A stretch of DNA of 64,000 bases from Oxalobacteraceae bacterium UBA6018 (lineage in GTDB: Bacteria; Pseudomonadota; Gammaproteobacteria; Burkholderiales; Burkholderiaceae_D): NCBI GenBank assembly GCA_002428015.1, contig DIZW01000078.1, positions 1 to 64,000 of the forward strand. Reading direction: 5' to 3'. Shown here piece by piece: positions 1 through 6,570 of this stretch. The notes under the pieces are model-generated. The model worked only from the letters and a program-made list of their open reading frames with translations, was not told where the DNA came from and made no database searches. Each line of letters opens with the position of its first letter. Positions within the stretch are counted from its first letter, which is position 1. The position numbers were made by a program, and so were the translations under genes.

Positions 1-175
1 GGCGACGACGCGGCCGCGGCCAAAGTCTACGAAGGCACGACGCCCCTGACCGCGGCCGACATCGCCGCCACCGCCTTACTGGATCGCCACCCTGCCGCCC
101 CACATCAATATCAATAGCATTGAAATGATGCCGACTTGCCAAGGGTTTTCACCGTTCAACATCAAGCGCCAGTAA
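1..175 (+). pseudogene. C-terminal end of an SDR oxidoreductase (YdfG-like), frameshifted
   Basis: The 5' end of the gene lies outside the window. Reading from base 1 gives GDDAAAAKVYEGTTPLTAAD, which matches the C-terminal part of YdfG-type NADP-dependent 3-hydroxy acid/serine dehydrogenases of the short-chain dehydrogenase family. After codon 25 this frame runs into unrelated residues and a stop at 112-114. Switching frame at the T pair 76-77 restores the family ending (YWIATLPPHININ, then EMMPTCQGFSPFN) to a TAA at 173-175. One extra T therefore separates two well-conserved halves. Either the gene is a recent pseudogene or the base is a sequencing error. The family assignment is from recall of YdfG C-termini; the frame break is directly visible. 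Confidence 0.75.
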
Positions 176-307
176 ACATCCGTCGCATGCGCTGGCGGCC
201 ATGTATCCCGTGCGCCGCCAGTTGTTACAAATTGTTACGATACTTGGCGGCAGGACAATGGGCGAGTCTACTTGTGCCCGCGCCGGCTTTGACGCCGTTG
301 CACCTGC

Positions 308-331
308 TTTATGTACGTTGACGTACATAAA
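308..331. promoter_or_regulatory. 24-bp perfect palindrome upstream of ybgC-tol-pal
   Basis: TTTATGTACGT (308-318) and ACGTACATAAA (321-331) are perfect inverted arms with a 2-nt centre. A second small hairpin, ACGCC-AAAAA-GGCGT, follows at 333-347. The palindrome lies 51 bp before the ybgC start in the only sizeable gap upstream of the tol-pal operon. A dyad this symmetric suits a dimeric repressor or activator; alternatively it is a transcript hairpin ending the upstream SDR message. No clear -35/-10 pair was found around it. Confidence 0.45.
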
Positions 332-381
332 AACGCCAAAAAGGCGTAAAATGTTTCCGATATTCACTAATCCCCACCCAC

Positions 382-786
382 ATGCCCTCAGTTTTCACCT
401 GGTCGATCCGGGTCTACTATGAAGACACCGACGCCGGCGGCATCGTCTATTACGCGAACTACCTCAAGTTTTTCGAACGCGCGCGCACGGAGTGGCTGCG
501 CGCGCTGGACGTGGGCCAGCAGGCCTTGCTGGAGCAGCACGGAGCCCTGTTCGTCGTGAAAACGATCAACGTGGACTATCACGCGCCCGCCCGCCTCGAC
601 GATGAATTAAAATTAACTTTGAGCATAGAAAAAATCGGGCACGCCTCGGTGCATTTTTCGCAACAAGCCTGGCGCGCCGAGCACTTGCTGGCCAGTGCCG
701 CCGTCAAGGTGGGCTGCGTGGACGCGGCCGACCTGCGCCCCCGTTCCCTGCCCGGAACGACGGCTGATAAAATGCGGGCCGCCTGA
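382..786 (+). CDS. ybgC: Tol-Pal-associated acyl-CoA thioesterase YbgC
   Basis: A 134-residue single hotdog-fold thioesterase of the 4HBT family. The signature E-D-T-D-A-G-G-I-V-Y-Y-A-N-Y at residues 14-27 holds the catalytic Asp17. The family hydrolyses acyl-CoA or acyl-ACP thioesters and is associated with the cell-envelope Tol-Pal system. It opens the operon, with tolQ starting 52 bp downstream, which is the standard proteobacterial order. Length is normal. Identity is firm; the physiological substrate is not. Confidence 0.95.
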   Translation: MPSVFTWSIRVYYEDTDAGGIVYYANYLKFFERARTEWLRALDVGQQALLEQHGALFVVKTINVDYHAPARLDDELKLTLSIEKIGHASVHFSQQAWRAEHLLASAAVKVGCVDAADLRPRSLPGTTADKMRAA

Positions 787-838
787 CCATGCGCGCTTCC
801 GATTCAATTAGTTCGCTTACCAACCGAAACCGACTCCA

Positions 839-1528
839 ATGAATGTAGCCCAAGACCTTTCCTTCATCGCGCTCATTACCCATGCGCACGTGATCGTGCA
901 GCTGATCATGGCGCTGTTGCTCGGTGTGTCCCTGATCAGCTGGACCTATATCTTCCGCAAGACCTTCGCGATCCGCGCGGCGCGCCGCCAGACCGAGAAA
1001 TTCGAGCGCAGCTTCTGGGCCGGCGGCAACCTGCACACCTTGCACCAGAGCGCCTCCAGCACCCGCGACCAGAGCGGCGCGCTGGCGCGCATCTTCGAGG
1101 CCGGCATGGGCGAATTCATCAAGAGCAAACAGAGCTCGCCGACGCGCGAGCCGCTCGACATCAACGCCGTGCTCGACGGCGCCCGCCGCGCCATGCGCGC
1201 CGCCTTCCAGCGCGAACTCGACTCGCTCGACTCGCACCTGAACTTCCTGGCCTCGGTCGGCTCGGTCTCGCCCTACGTCGGCCTGCTCGGCACCGTGTGG
1301 GGCATCATGAACGCCTTCCGCGGCCTGGCCAACGTCCAGCAGGCGACCCTGGCGGCGGTCGCGCCCGGCATCGCCGAGGCGCTCATCGCCACCGCCATCG
1401 GCCTGTTCGCCGCCATCCCGGCCGTGGTCGCGTACAACCGCTTCACCCACGACATCGACCGCCTGGCCATCCGTTTCGAGAGCTTCGTCGAAGAATTCTC
1501 GAACATCTTGCAGCGCCAGTCGCGCTAA
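839..1528 (+). CDS. tolQ: Tol-Pal system protein TolQ
   Basis: A 229-residue inner-membrane protein of the MotA/TolQ/ExbB family. Three hydrophobic segments are visible: about 17-38, 136-158 and 172-198. The last two carry the conserved SVSPYVGLLGTVWGIMNAF and PGIAEALIATAIGLFAAIP motifs that form the proton-channel helices. With TolR it converts proton-motive force into movement of TolA, driving outer-membrane invagination at division. tolR follows after 13 bp. Confidence 0.97.
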   Translation: MNVAQDLSFIALITHAHVIVQLIMALLLGVSLISWTYIFRKTFAIRAARRQTEKFERSFWAGGNLHTLHQSASSTRDQSGALARIFEAGMGEFIKSKQSSPTREPLDINAVLDGARRAMRAAFQRELDSLDSHLNFLASVGSVSPYVGLLGTVWGIMNAFRGLANVQQATLAAVAPGIAEALIATAIGLFAAIPAVVAYNRFTHDIDRLAIRFESFVEEFSNILQRQSR

Positions 1529-1541
1529 GCCCGGGACCGCC

Positions 1542-1976
1542 ATGGCATCGTTTTCCAGCAGCCTGCGCAGCGGACGCAAGCGCAAGTTCAAGTCCGAGAT
1601 CAACGTCGTGCCCTACATCGACGTGATGCTGGTCCTGCTGATCATCTTCATGGTGGTCCCGCCGGCCAACAGCCCCAGCGTCATCAACCTGCCGACGGCG
1701 GCGAAATCGGCGCTGCCGCCGGACGACTACATCCAGATCATCATCAAGCCCAACACCAGCATGAGCATCGGGATCAACGGCAAGAACGCCGTCACCCCGA
1801 CCGACGTGCCCGACCGCGCCGCCCTGGTGGTGCGCCTGCGCGCGCTGCATGACGACCATCCGGAGTTCCCGGTGATGATCTCGGGCGACCGCGACAGCAA
1901 GTATGACGACGTGATCCAGCTCATTTCGGAAGCCAAGAAGATGGGCATCAACCGGGTGGGACTGGCGACCAAGTGA
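1542..1976 (+). CDS. tolR: Tol-Pal system protein TolR
   Basis: A 144-residue ExbD/TolR family protein. After a basic cytoplasmic leader (RSGRKRKFKSE) the single membrane helix starts at about residue 22 with PYIDVMLVLLIIFMVVP. Asp27 corresponds to the proton-relaying Asp of the family. The rest is the periplasmic dimerisation domain, ending in SEAKKMGINRVGLAT. It works as the stator partner of TolQ and sits between tolQ and tolA. Confidence 0.97.
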   Translation: MASFSSSLRSGRKRKFKSEINVVPYIDVMLVLLIIFMVVPPANSPSVINLPTAAKSALPPDDYIQIIIKPNTSMSIGINGKNAVTPTDVPDRAALVVRLRALHDDHPEFPVMISGDRDSKYDDVIQLISEAKKMGINRVGLATK

Positions 1977-1983
1977 GCATGCC

Positions 1984-2901
1984 ATGGCAACCGTGAACCC
2001 TGCCGCCAGCACCGGCTCGCCCTACCAGGTTCCGCCTGAACCGAGCAGCCTGCCGTCGATCGTGATGGCGGTGCTGATGCACGCGCTGCTGCTGGTGTTC
2101 CTGTGGGCCGGCATCAGCTGGCAGAACAATGCGCCGGTCGCGGTCGAGGCCGAAGTGTGGGACATGAAGACCCAGGCCGCCGCGCCGCCGCCGCCGCCCC
2201 AGGTCGAGCCCGATCCGCAACCGAAGCCCGAGCCCAAGCCGGAGCCGACGCCGGAGCCGGTGCGCCCGCCCAAGGCGGTCGAGCCGCCACCCGCGCCCAA
2301 GCCACCCGATATCGCGCTGGAACGCCAGAAGCTCAAGGAACTCAAGCAGAAGCAGCTGCGCGAGCAGAAGCTGGCCGAGGAAAAGGAGCGCGAGCAGGAA
2401 GAACTCAAGCAGAAGGCGCTGGAGAAGAAGCAGCTCGCCGAGCAGAAAGCCAAGGAGCTGGACGAGCAGAAGGCCGCTGAGAAGGCCGACAAGCTGGCCA
2501 AGGCGCGCAAGGCCGCGGAAGAGGCGAAACGCATGGCCAAGCTGCGCGAGGCGGAAATGCGCCGCATCACTGGCGCGGCCGGCAGCGCCGGCGGCGCGCC
2601 CCAGGCCACCGCGCCGCGCATCGATAGCGGCTACCTGGCCAGCATCACCAGCAAAATCAAGAGCACCACCTCCTACCTCGGCAGCACCGACGTGCCCGGC
2701 AACCCGCGCGCCGTGTTCAAGATCGAGGAACTGCCGACTGGGGAAATTATTTCCGTGAAGAAGATGAAGAGCAGCGGCCTGCCGGATTTCGACGACGCGG
2801 TGGAAAAAGGCATTATCAAATCGTCACCACTGCCCAAGAAGAAAGATGGTACGGTAGAGCGCACCCTTGAAATCGGCTTCGCCATGAAGGACCTTAAATG
2901 A
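1984..2901 (+). CDS. tolA: Cell envelope integrity protein TolA
   Basis: A 305-residue TolA with the expected three parts: one N-terminal membrane helix at about 23-44 (SIVMAVLMHALLLVFLWAG), a periplasmic stalk, and a C-terminal TonB-like globular domain from about 210. The stalk starts with a Pro/Glu-rich stretch (about 66-102) and continues as a Lys/Glu/Ala-rich coiled coil (about 104-195). It links the TolQR motor to TolB and Pal. The start lies 7 bp after tolR. The Pro-rich segment preceding the helix is common in betaproteobacterial TolA. Confidence 0.95.
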   Translation: MATVNPAASTGSPYQVPPEPSSLPSIVMAVLMHALLLVFLWAGISWQNNAPVAVEAEVWDMKTQAAAPPPPPQVEPDPQPKPEPKPEPTPEPVRPPKAVEPPPAPKPPDIALERQKLKELKQKQLREQKLAEEKEREQEELKQKALEKKQLAEQKAKELDEQKAAEKADKLAKARKAAEEAKRMAKLREAEMRRITGAAGSAGGAPQATAPRIDSGYLASITSKIKSTTSYLGSTDVPGNPRAVFKIEELPTGEIISVKKMKSSGLPDFDDAVEKGIIKSSPLPKKKDGTVERTLEIGFAMKDLK

Positions 2902-2935
2902 GCCTGCCGAACGCCACGAACCTGGATAATCGCCC

Positions 2936-4219
2936 ATGAAGACACTGTATCGCCTGCTGTTAAGCACTAGCCTGTTGAGCACAACCCTCCTGGCCGCCAC
3001 CGGCGCCCAGGCCCAGCTGCGCGTCGAAATCGCCGGCGTCGGCGCCAACCAGATTCCGATCGCCATCGCCAGCTTCGCCGACGAGGGCGTCGCCCCGGCC
3101 CAGATTTCAGCCATCATCAAGGCCGACCTCGAGAGCAGCGGCATGTTCAAGGTGATCGACACCGGCAGCGTGCTGTCGGAAACCTCGCCGGTCGACTACG
3201 GCCAGTGGAAGTCGCGCGGCGCCGACGCGCTCGTCGTGGGCAGCGTGCAGCACCTGGCCGACGGCCGCTTCGAAGTGCGCTACAAGCTGCTCGACACGAT
3301 CAAGAGCGCCCAGCTGTCGAGCCTGACCGAGGCGGCGCCGGCGCGCTACACGCGCCTGTCGGGGCACCGTATCGCCGACGACATCTACCAGAAGCTGACC
3401 GGCATCCGCGGCGCCTTCTCGGCCCGCATCGCCTACGTCAATGAGAACCGGGGCGCCAAGGACTACCGGCTCGAGATCGCCGATTCCGACGGCGAAGGCG
3501 TGCAGGTCGCCGTGCGCTCGGTCGACTCGATCATCTCGCCGTCCTGGTCGCCGGACGGCACCAAGGTGGCCTACGTGTCGTTCCGCGAATACCGCAAGCC
3601 GGTCGTCTTCGTGCAGGACCTGGTCACCGGCAACCGCCGGGTGCTGGTCAACGAAAAAGGCAGCAATTCGGCGCCAGCCTGGTCGCCGGACGGCAGCACG
3701 CTGGCGGTGGCCTTGTCCAAGGGCGGCCCCACCCAGATCTACACCGTCGGCGTCGATGGCAGCGGCCTGCGCCGCCTGTCCAGAACCAACGACTACGACA
3801 CCGAGCCGCGCTTCTCGGCTGACGGCCAAACCATTTATTTCACGAGCGACCGCAGCGGCGGCCCGCAGATCTACAAGATGAGCGCCAGCGGCGGCCCCGC
3901 CCAGCGCGTCACCTTCAACGGCCCCTACAACATCAGCCCTCGCCTGTCCTCGGACGGCAAGACCATGGCCTGGATTTCCCAGCGCGACGGCGGCTTTTCC
4001 CTTTACGCGATGGACCTGGCCAGCGGCCAGGAAATTCGCCTGGCCGACCAGGCCACCGAACCGAGTTTCTCGCCCAATGGCAAATACATCATGTACGCAA
4101 CCCAGGCTGGCGGACGCAAGTCCCTGGCCGTGGTATCGGTCGATGGCAGGGTCAAGCAGCGCTTGACCACACAGGCAGGAAACATCCGGGAACCCAGCTG
4201 GGGACCCTTCCTAAAATAA
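2936..4219 (+). CDS. tolB: Tol-Pal system beta-propeller protein TolB
   Basis: A 427-residue periplasmic protein. A Sec signal peptide ends near ATGAQA-QLR (cleavage after residue 26). An N-terminal alpha/beta domain follows (about 27-160), then a six-bladed beta-propeller with repeated SP-x-W-S-P-D-G motifs such as ISPSWSPDGTKVAYVS and SAPAWSPDGSTLAVA. TolB shuttles between Pal and TolA. It is preceded by tolA and followed after 36 bp by pal. Confidence 0.97.
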   Translation: MKTLYRLLLSTSLLSTTLLAATGAQAQLRVEIAGVGANQIPIAIASFADEGVAPAQISAIIKADLESSGMFKVIDTGSVLSETSPVDYGQWKSRGADALVVGSVQHLADGRFEVRYKLLDTIKSAQLSSLTEAAPARYTRLSGHRIADDIYQKLTGIRGAFSARIAYVNENRGAKDYRLEIADSDGEGVQVAVRSVDSIISPSWSPDGTKVAYVSFREYRKPVVFVQDLVTGNRRVLVNEKGSNSAPAWSPDGSTLAVALSKGGPTQIYTVGVDGSGLRRLSRTNDYDTEPRFSADGQTIYFTSDRSGGPQIYKMSASGGPAQRVTFNGPYNISPRLSSDGKTMAWISQRDGGFSLYAMDLASGQEIRLADQATEPSFSPNGKYIMYATQAGGRKSLAVVSVDGRVKQRLTTQAGNIREPSWGPFLK

Positions 4220-4255
4220 TTGTAGGACTTTTAACCCGTGATCAGGAGAAGAACC

Positions 4256-4783
4256 ATGCGCAATTTTAAGAGTGTCGCTTTCATCGTAACGAGCGCCGCC
4301 CTGCTCTCAGCTTGCAGCACGCCAGTCAAGCTCAACGAGGCTCCGGTGGTCGAGCATGCCCCGGTCGCAGCGCCGGCCGCGCCCGTGGCCGACAGCCGTG
4401 ACGTGCGTCCCGTCGAAACCGGCAACGTCGACCCGCTCAACGATCCAAAAGGCGTGCTGGCCAAGCGCAGCGTGTACTTCGACTTCGACAGCTATGTTGT
4501 TCGCGACGACGGCAAGCCGGTCGTGGAGAGCCACGCCAACTACCTGAACAAGAACCATGGCCGCAAGATCCTGATCCAGGGTAACACCGACGAGCGTGGC
4601 GGCACCGAGTACAACCTGGCGCTGGGCCAGAAGCGTGCCGAAGCCGTGCGCAAGGCCATGGCCGCATTTGGCGTGTCCGAGAACCAGATGGAAGCCGTGT
4701 CCCTGGGTAAAGAAAAGCCGAAGGCACTGGGCACCGGCGAAGCCGCCTGGGCTGAAAACCGCCGCGCCGACATCGTTTATTAA
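4256..4783 (+). CDS. pal: Peptidoglycan-associated lipoprotein Pal
   Basis: A 175-residue outer-membrane lipoprotein. The start at 4256 (MRNFKSVAF) is preferred over an upstream GTG at 4238 because AGGAG lies at 4244-4248, and it gives a clean lipoprotein signal with lipobox LSAC (Cys20). The OmpA-like domain (about 70-175) has the peptidoglycan-binding signature TDERGGTEYNLALGQKRAE. Pal anchors the outer membrane to the cell wall and binds TolB and TolA. Confidence 0.96.
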   Translation: MRNFKSVAFIVTSAALLSACSTPVKLNEAPVVEHAPVAAPAAPVADSRDVRPVETGNVDPLNDPKGVLAKRSVYFDFDSYVVRDDGKPVVESHANYLNKNHGRKILIQGNTDERGGTEYNLALGQKRAEAVRKAMAAFGVSENQMEAVSLGKEKPKALGTGEAAWAENRRADIVY

Positions 4784-4807
4784 TTAAACACCTCGTTGGT
4801 AGAGATA

Positions 4808-4847
4808 ACGGGGGGGCGGCAGCGGTCATACCGCCCCGCCCCGTTTT
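4808..4847 (+). terminator. GC-rich stem-loop with short U-run between pal and cpoB
   Basis: CGGGG plus GGCGG at 4809-4819 can pair with CCGCC and CCCCG at 4831-4843, leaving a small bulge, followed by TTTT. It lies in the 98-bp pal-cpoB gap and could attenuate read-through so that pal is made in excess of cpoB. Inferred from sequence only. Confidence 0.4.
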
Positions 4848-4881
4848 GCATACCGCAACAGGTTTTGAAAGAACCACGACC

Positions 4882-5652
4882 ATGATGACACGTTCCAAAT
4901 CACACTTTGCCGCTGCCTGCCTCGCCCTCGCCGCCTGGGTGCCGCTGCACGCCACCGCCGGCCTGCTCGACGACGACGAAGCGCGCAAGGCGATCATCGA
5001 CCTGCGCGCCAAAGTGGACAATCTCGACCGCGACATGAGGGCGAGCGTGGACGCCAAGTTGGACACCAAGTTGGACAAGAGCGCCGCGCTTGAGTTCACC
5101 AACCAGAACGAACAGACCCTCCAGGAAATCGCCAAGCTGCGCGGCCAGGTCGAAGTGCTGAGCAATGAGCTGGCCAACGCCCAGAAGCGCCAGAAGGATT
5201 TCTACACCGATCTCGACGCGCGCCTGCGCAAGCTCGAACCGCGCCAGATGACGATCGACGGCAAGGAATCCGTGGTCGATCCCTCCGAGCAAAAAGACTA
5301 CGAGAGCGCGATGGCGCAGGTCAAGTCGGGCGACTACAAAGGGGGCGCCGCCGCGCTGAGCGCGTTCGTGCACCGCTACCCCACGTCCGCGTACGCCGCC
5401 ATGGCCCAATACTGGCTGGGCAACGCCTACTACGCCCAGGGCGACTACAAGAGCGCGATCGCCGCGCAGGAAGTGGTGGCCTCCACCTACCGCGACAGCA
5501 CCAACGCACCTGAAGCCCTGCTCAACATCGCCGCCAGCTATGACGAGCTCAAGGACAAGAAGGCCGCCAAGAAGGTGCGCCTGCAATTGATCAAGCAGTA
5601 TCCCGACTCCGCCGCCGCCAAGGCCGCCAAGGACCAGTTGCGCCTGAAGTGA
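4882..5652 (+). CDS. cpoB: Cell division coordinator CpoB (YbgF)
   Basis: A 256-residue periplasmic protein. Signal peptide MMTRSKSHFAAACLALAAW ends near HATAG. A coiled-coil trimerisation segment follows (about 30-115), then a TPR domain (about 140-256) with repeats such as ASYDELKDKKAAKKVRLQLIKQ. In E. coli the homologue coordinates Tol-Pal with PBP1B during septation. It is the last gene of the operon. Two adjacent ATGs (4882 and 4885) could start it, and neither has a strong ribosome-binding site. Confidence 0.92.
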   Translation: MMTRSKSHFAAACLALAAWVPLHATAGLLDDDEARKAIIDLRAKVDNLDRDMRASVDAKLDTKLDKSAALEFTNQNEQTLQEIAKLRGQVEVLSNELANAQKRQKDFYTDLDARLRKLEPRQMTIDGKESVVDPSEQKDYESAMAQVKSGDYKGGAAALSAFVHRYPTSAYAAMAQYWLGNAYYAQGDYKSAIAAQEVVASTYRDSTNAPEALLNIAASYDELKDKKAAKKVRLQLIKQYPDSAAAKAAKDQLRLK

Positions 5653-5719
5653 GCATGGCGGCCGGCGCGGATTGCATCGCCGCTGCCAGTGCCCCTGCAA
5701 AATAGTTGGGGCGCGGCGT

Positions 5720-5748
5720 TTGACAGAATTGCCGTCGCCCCCTATAAT
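5720..5748 (+). promoter_or_regulatory. Consensus sigma70 promoter for tRNA-Lys
   Basis: TTGACA at 5720-5725 and TATAAT at 5743-5748 are perfect consensus boxes with an ideal 17-bp spacer. The tRNA begins 15 bp after the -10 box. Confidence 0.9.
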
Positions 5749-5762
5749 CTTGCTTCTTTCGG

Positions 5763-5838
5763 GGGTCGTTAGCTCAGCTGGTAGAGCAGCGGACTTTTAA
5801 TCCGTTGGTCGCAGGTTCGAATCCCGCACGGCCTACCA
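5763..5838 (+). tRNA. tRNA-Lys (anticodon UUU)
   Basis: A 76-nt cloverleaf. The acceptor arm GGGTCGT pairs with ACGGCCT (two G-T pairs). The D arm holds AGCTCAGCTGGTAGAGC. The anticodon stem GCGGA/TCCGT encloses the loop CTTTTAA, with anticodon TTT at 5796-5798. The T arm holds GGTTCGAATCC. The 3' CCA (5836-5838) is encoded. A consensus promoter precedes it and a terminator follows. Confidence 0.97.
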
Positions 5839-5852
5839 TCGAATACCCAAGA

Positions 5853-5885
5853 AGCCCACGCACTCACGTTCGTGGGCTTTTTGCT
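5853..5885 (+). terminator. Rho-independent terminator of tRNA-Lys
   Basis: AGCCCACG (5853-5860) pairs perfectly with CGTGGGCT (5871-5878). The loop is 10 nt and a T-rich tract (TTTTTGCTTT) follows. Confidence 0.88.
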
Positions 5886-6570
5886 TTCTGGCGCCAATTT
5901 TCTTCGGCGGCTTATGCAAAGGCCGCGCCGAACGTTTCGGCTGATTCGGCCGGTTCACCTGATAACGTTGATCATCTTAATCATCGTAATCTATCGTACT
6001 CTGGCGTTCCTTTTCTCCACCTTCTCGGCCTCTTTTCGCTCTTGCTGAACAAAGCACTATCACGGCTGAGAGGACGAGCAAAACGGACTGATACTCCAGG
6101 CTCGATCTTCCAATGCTTTTAAGTGTCCAGTCCCGTTTGATCATAGCGCCTTACTTACGTCGGTGCCGGGCTCGACACCGGCCATTTATTTTTATTCACC
6201 ATAGGGGAAAATCTGCGTTTGATAACGGGGCAGCTTTTCCGTACCTGGCCCCCTTCGGGACTGCGGCCGAGCCATCAATCCGCGCGCCGCTAATGCTTTC
6301 ATCACATCGGACGGATTTGATAAAAAACATTATTGAGTTGAGTAATAAAACTACGTAATCTAAGGCGGAGCTGACATTCGGCGCACACACTGGCCGCAGC
6401 GTGTCGCCGCTTTGAACCGCCTTGCACGCCGCCGCGCTTGCGCCCTTGCCCCCAGGGACGCGCCCTTCGGCGCGGGCCTGACGGCAGTGGCGACCGCGCC
6501 GCCGCTGCCCGGCGGTTTCCTGCATCGACATGTCAGCAATAAAAATGAGACGACCTTCGGAAACTTGACA
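5886..6570. other. 685-bp non-coding stretch of lower GC before the GH3 gene
   Basis: No convincing gene was found. The open frames here (for example 5805-6122 and 6113-6358, plus strand) begin inside the tRNA or lack a ribosome-binding site and show no recognisable protein. Base composition is visibly more AT-rich than the flanks, especially 5940-6360, which suggests a boundary between core genome (tol-pal, tRNA) and an accessory segment, or a decayed gene. No attachment-site repeat of the tRNA 3' end was found nearby. Confidence 0.5.

Noticed and set aside
704..1603. 299-codon minus-strand frame opposite tolQ
   Set aside because: It is antisense to a conserved tolQ with intact membrane motifs and encodes no recognisable protein.
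5763..5838. tRNA-Lys as an integration site for a genomic island
   Set aside because: The accessory-looking region begins right after it, but no duplicate of the tRNA 3' end and no integrase gene is present in the window.
5805..6358. Two plus-strand open frames in the gap after tRNA-Lys
   Set aside because: The first begins inside the tRNA and runs through its terminator; neither has a ribosome-binding site or recognisable protein.
6412..6570. Upstream start for the GH3 gene at TTG 6412
   Set aside because: It would put 53 polar residues ahead of an otherwise ideal signal peptide.
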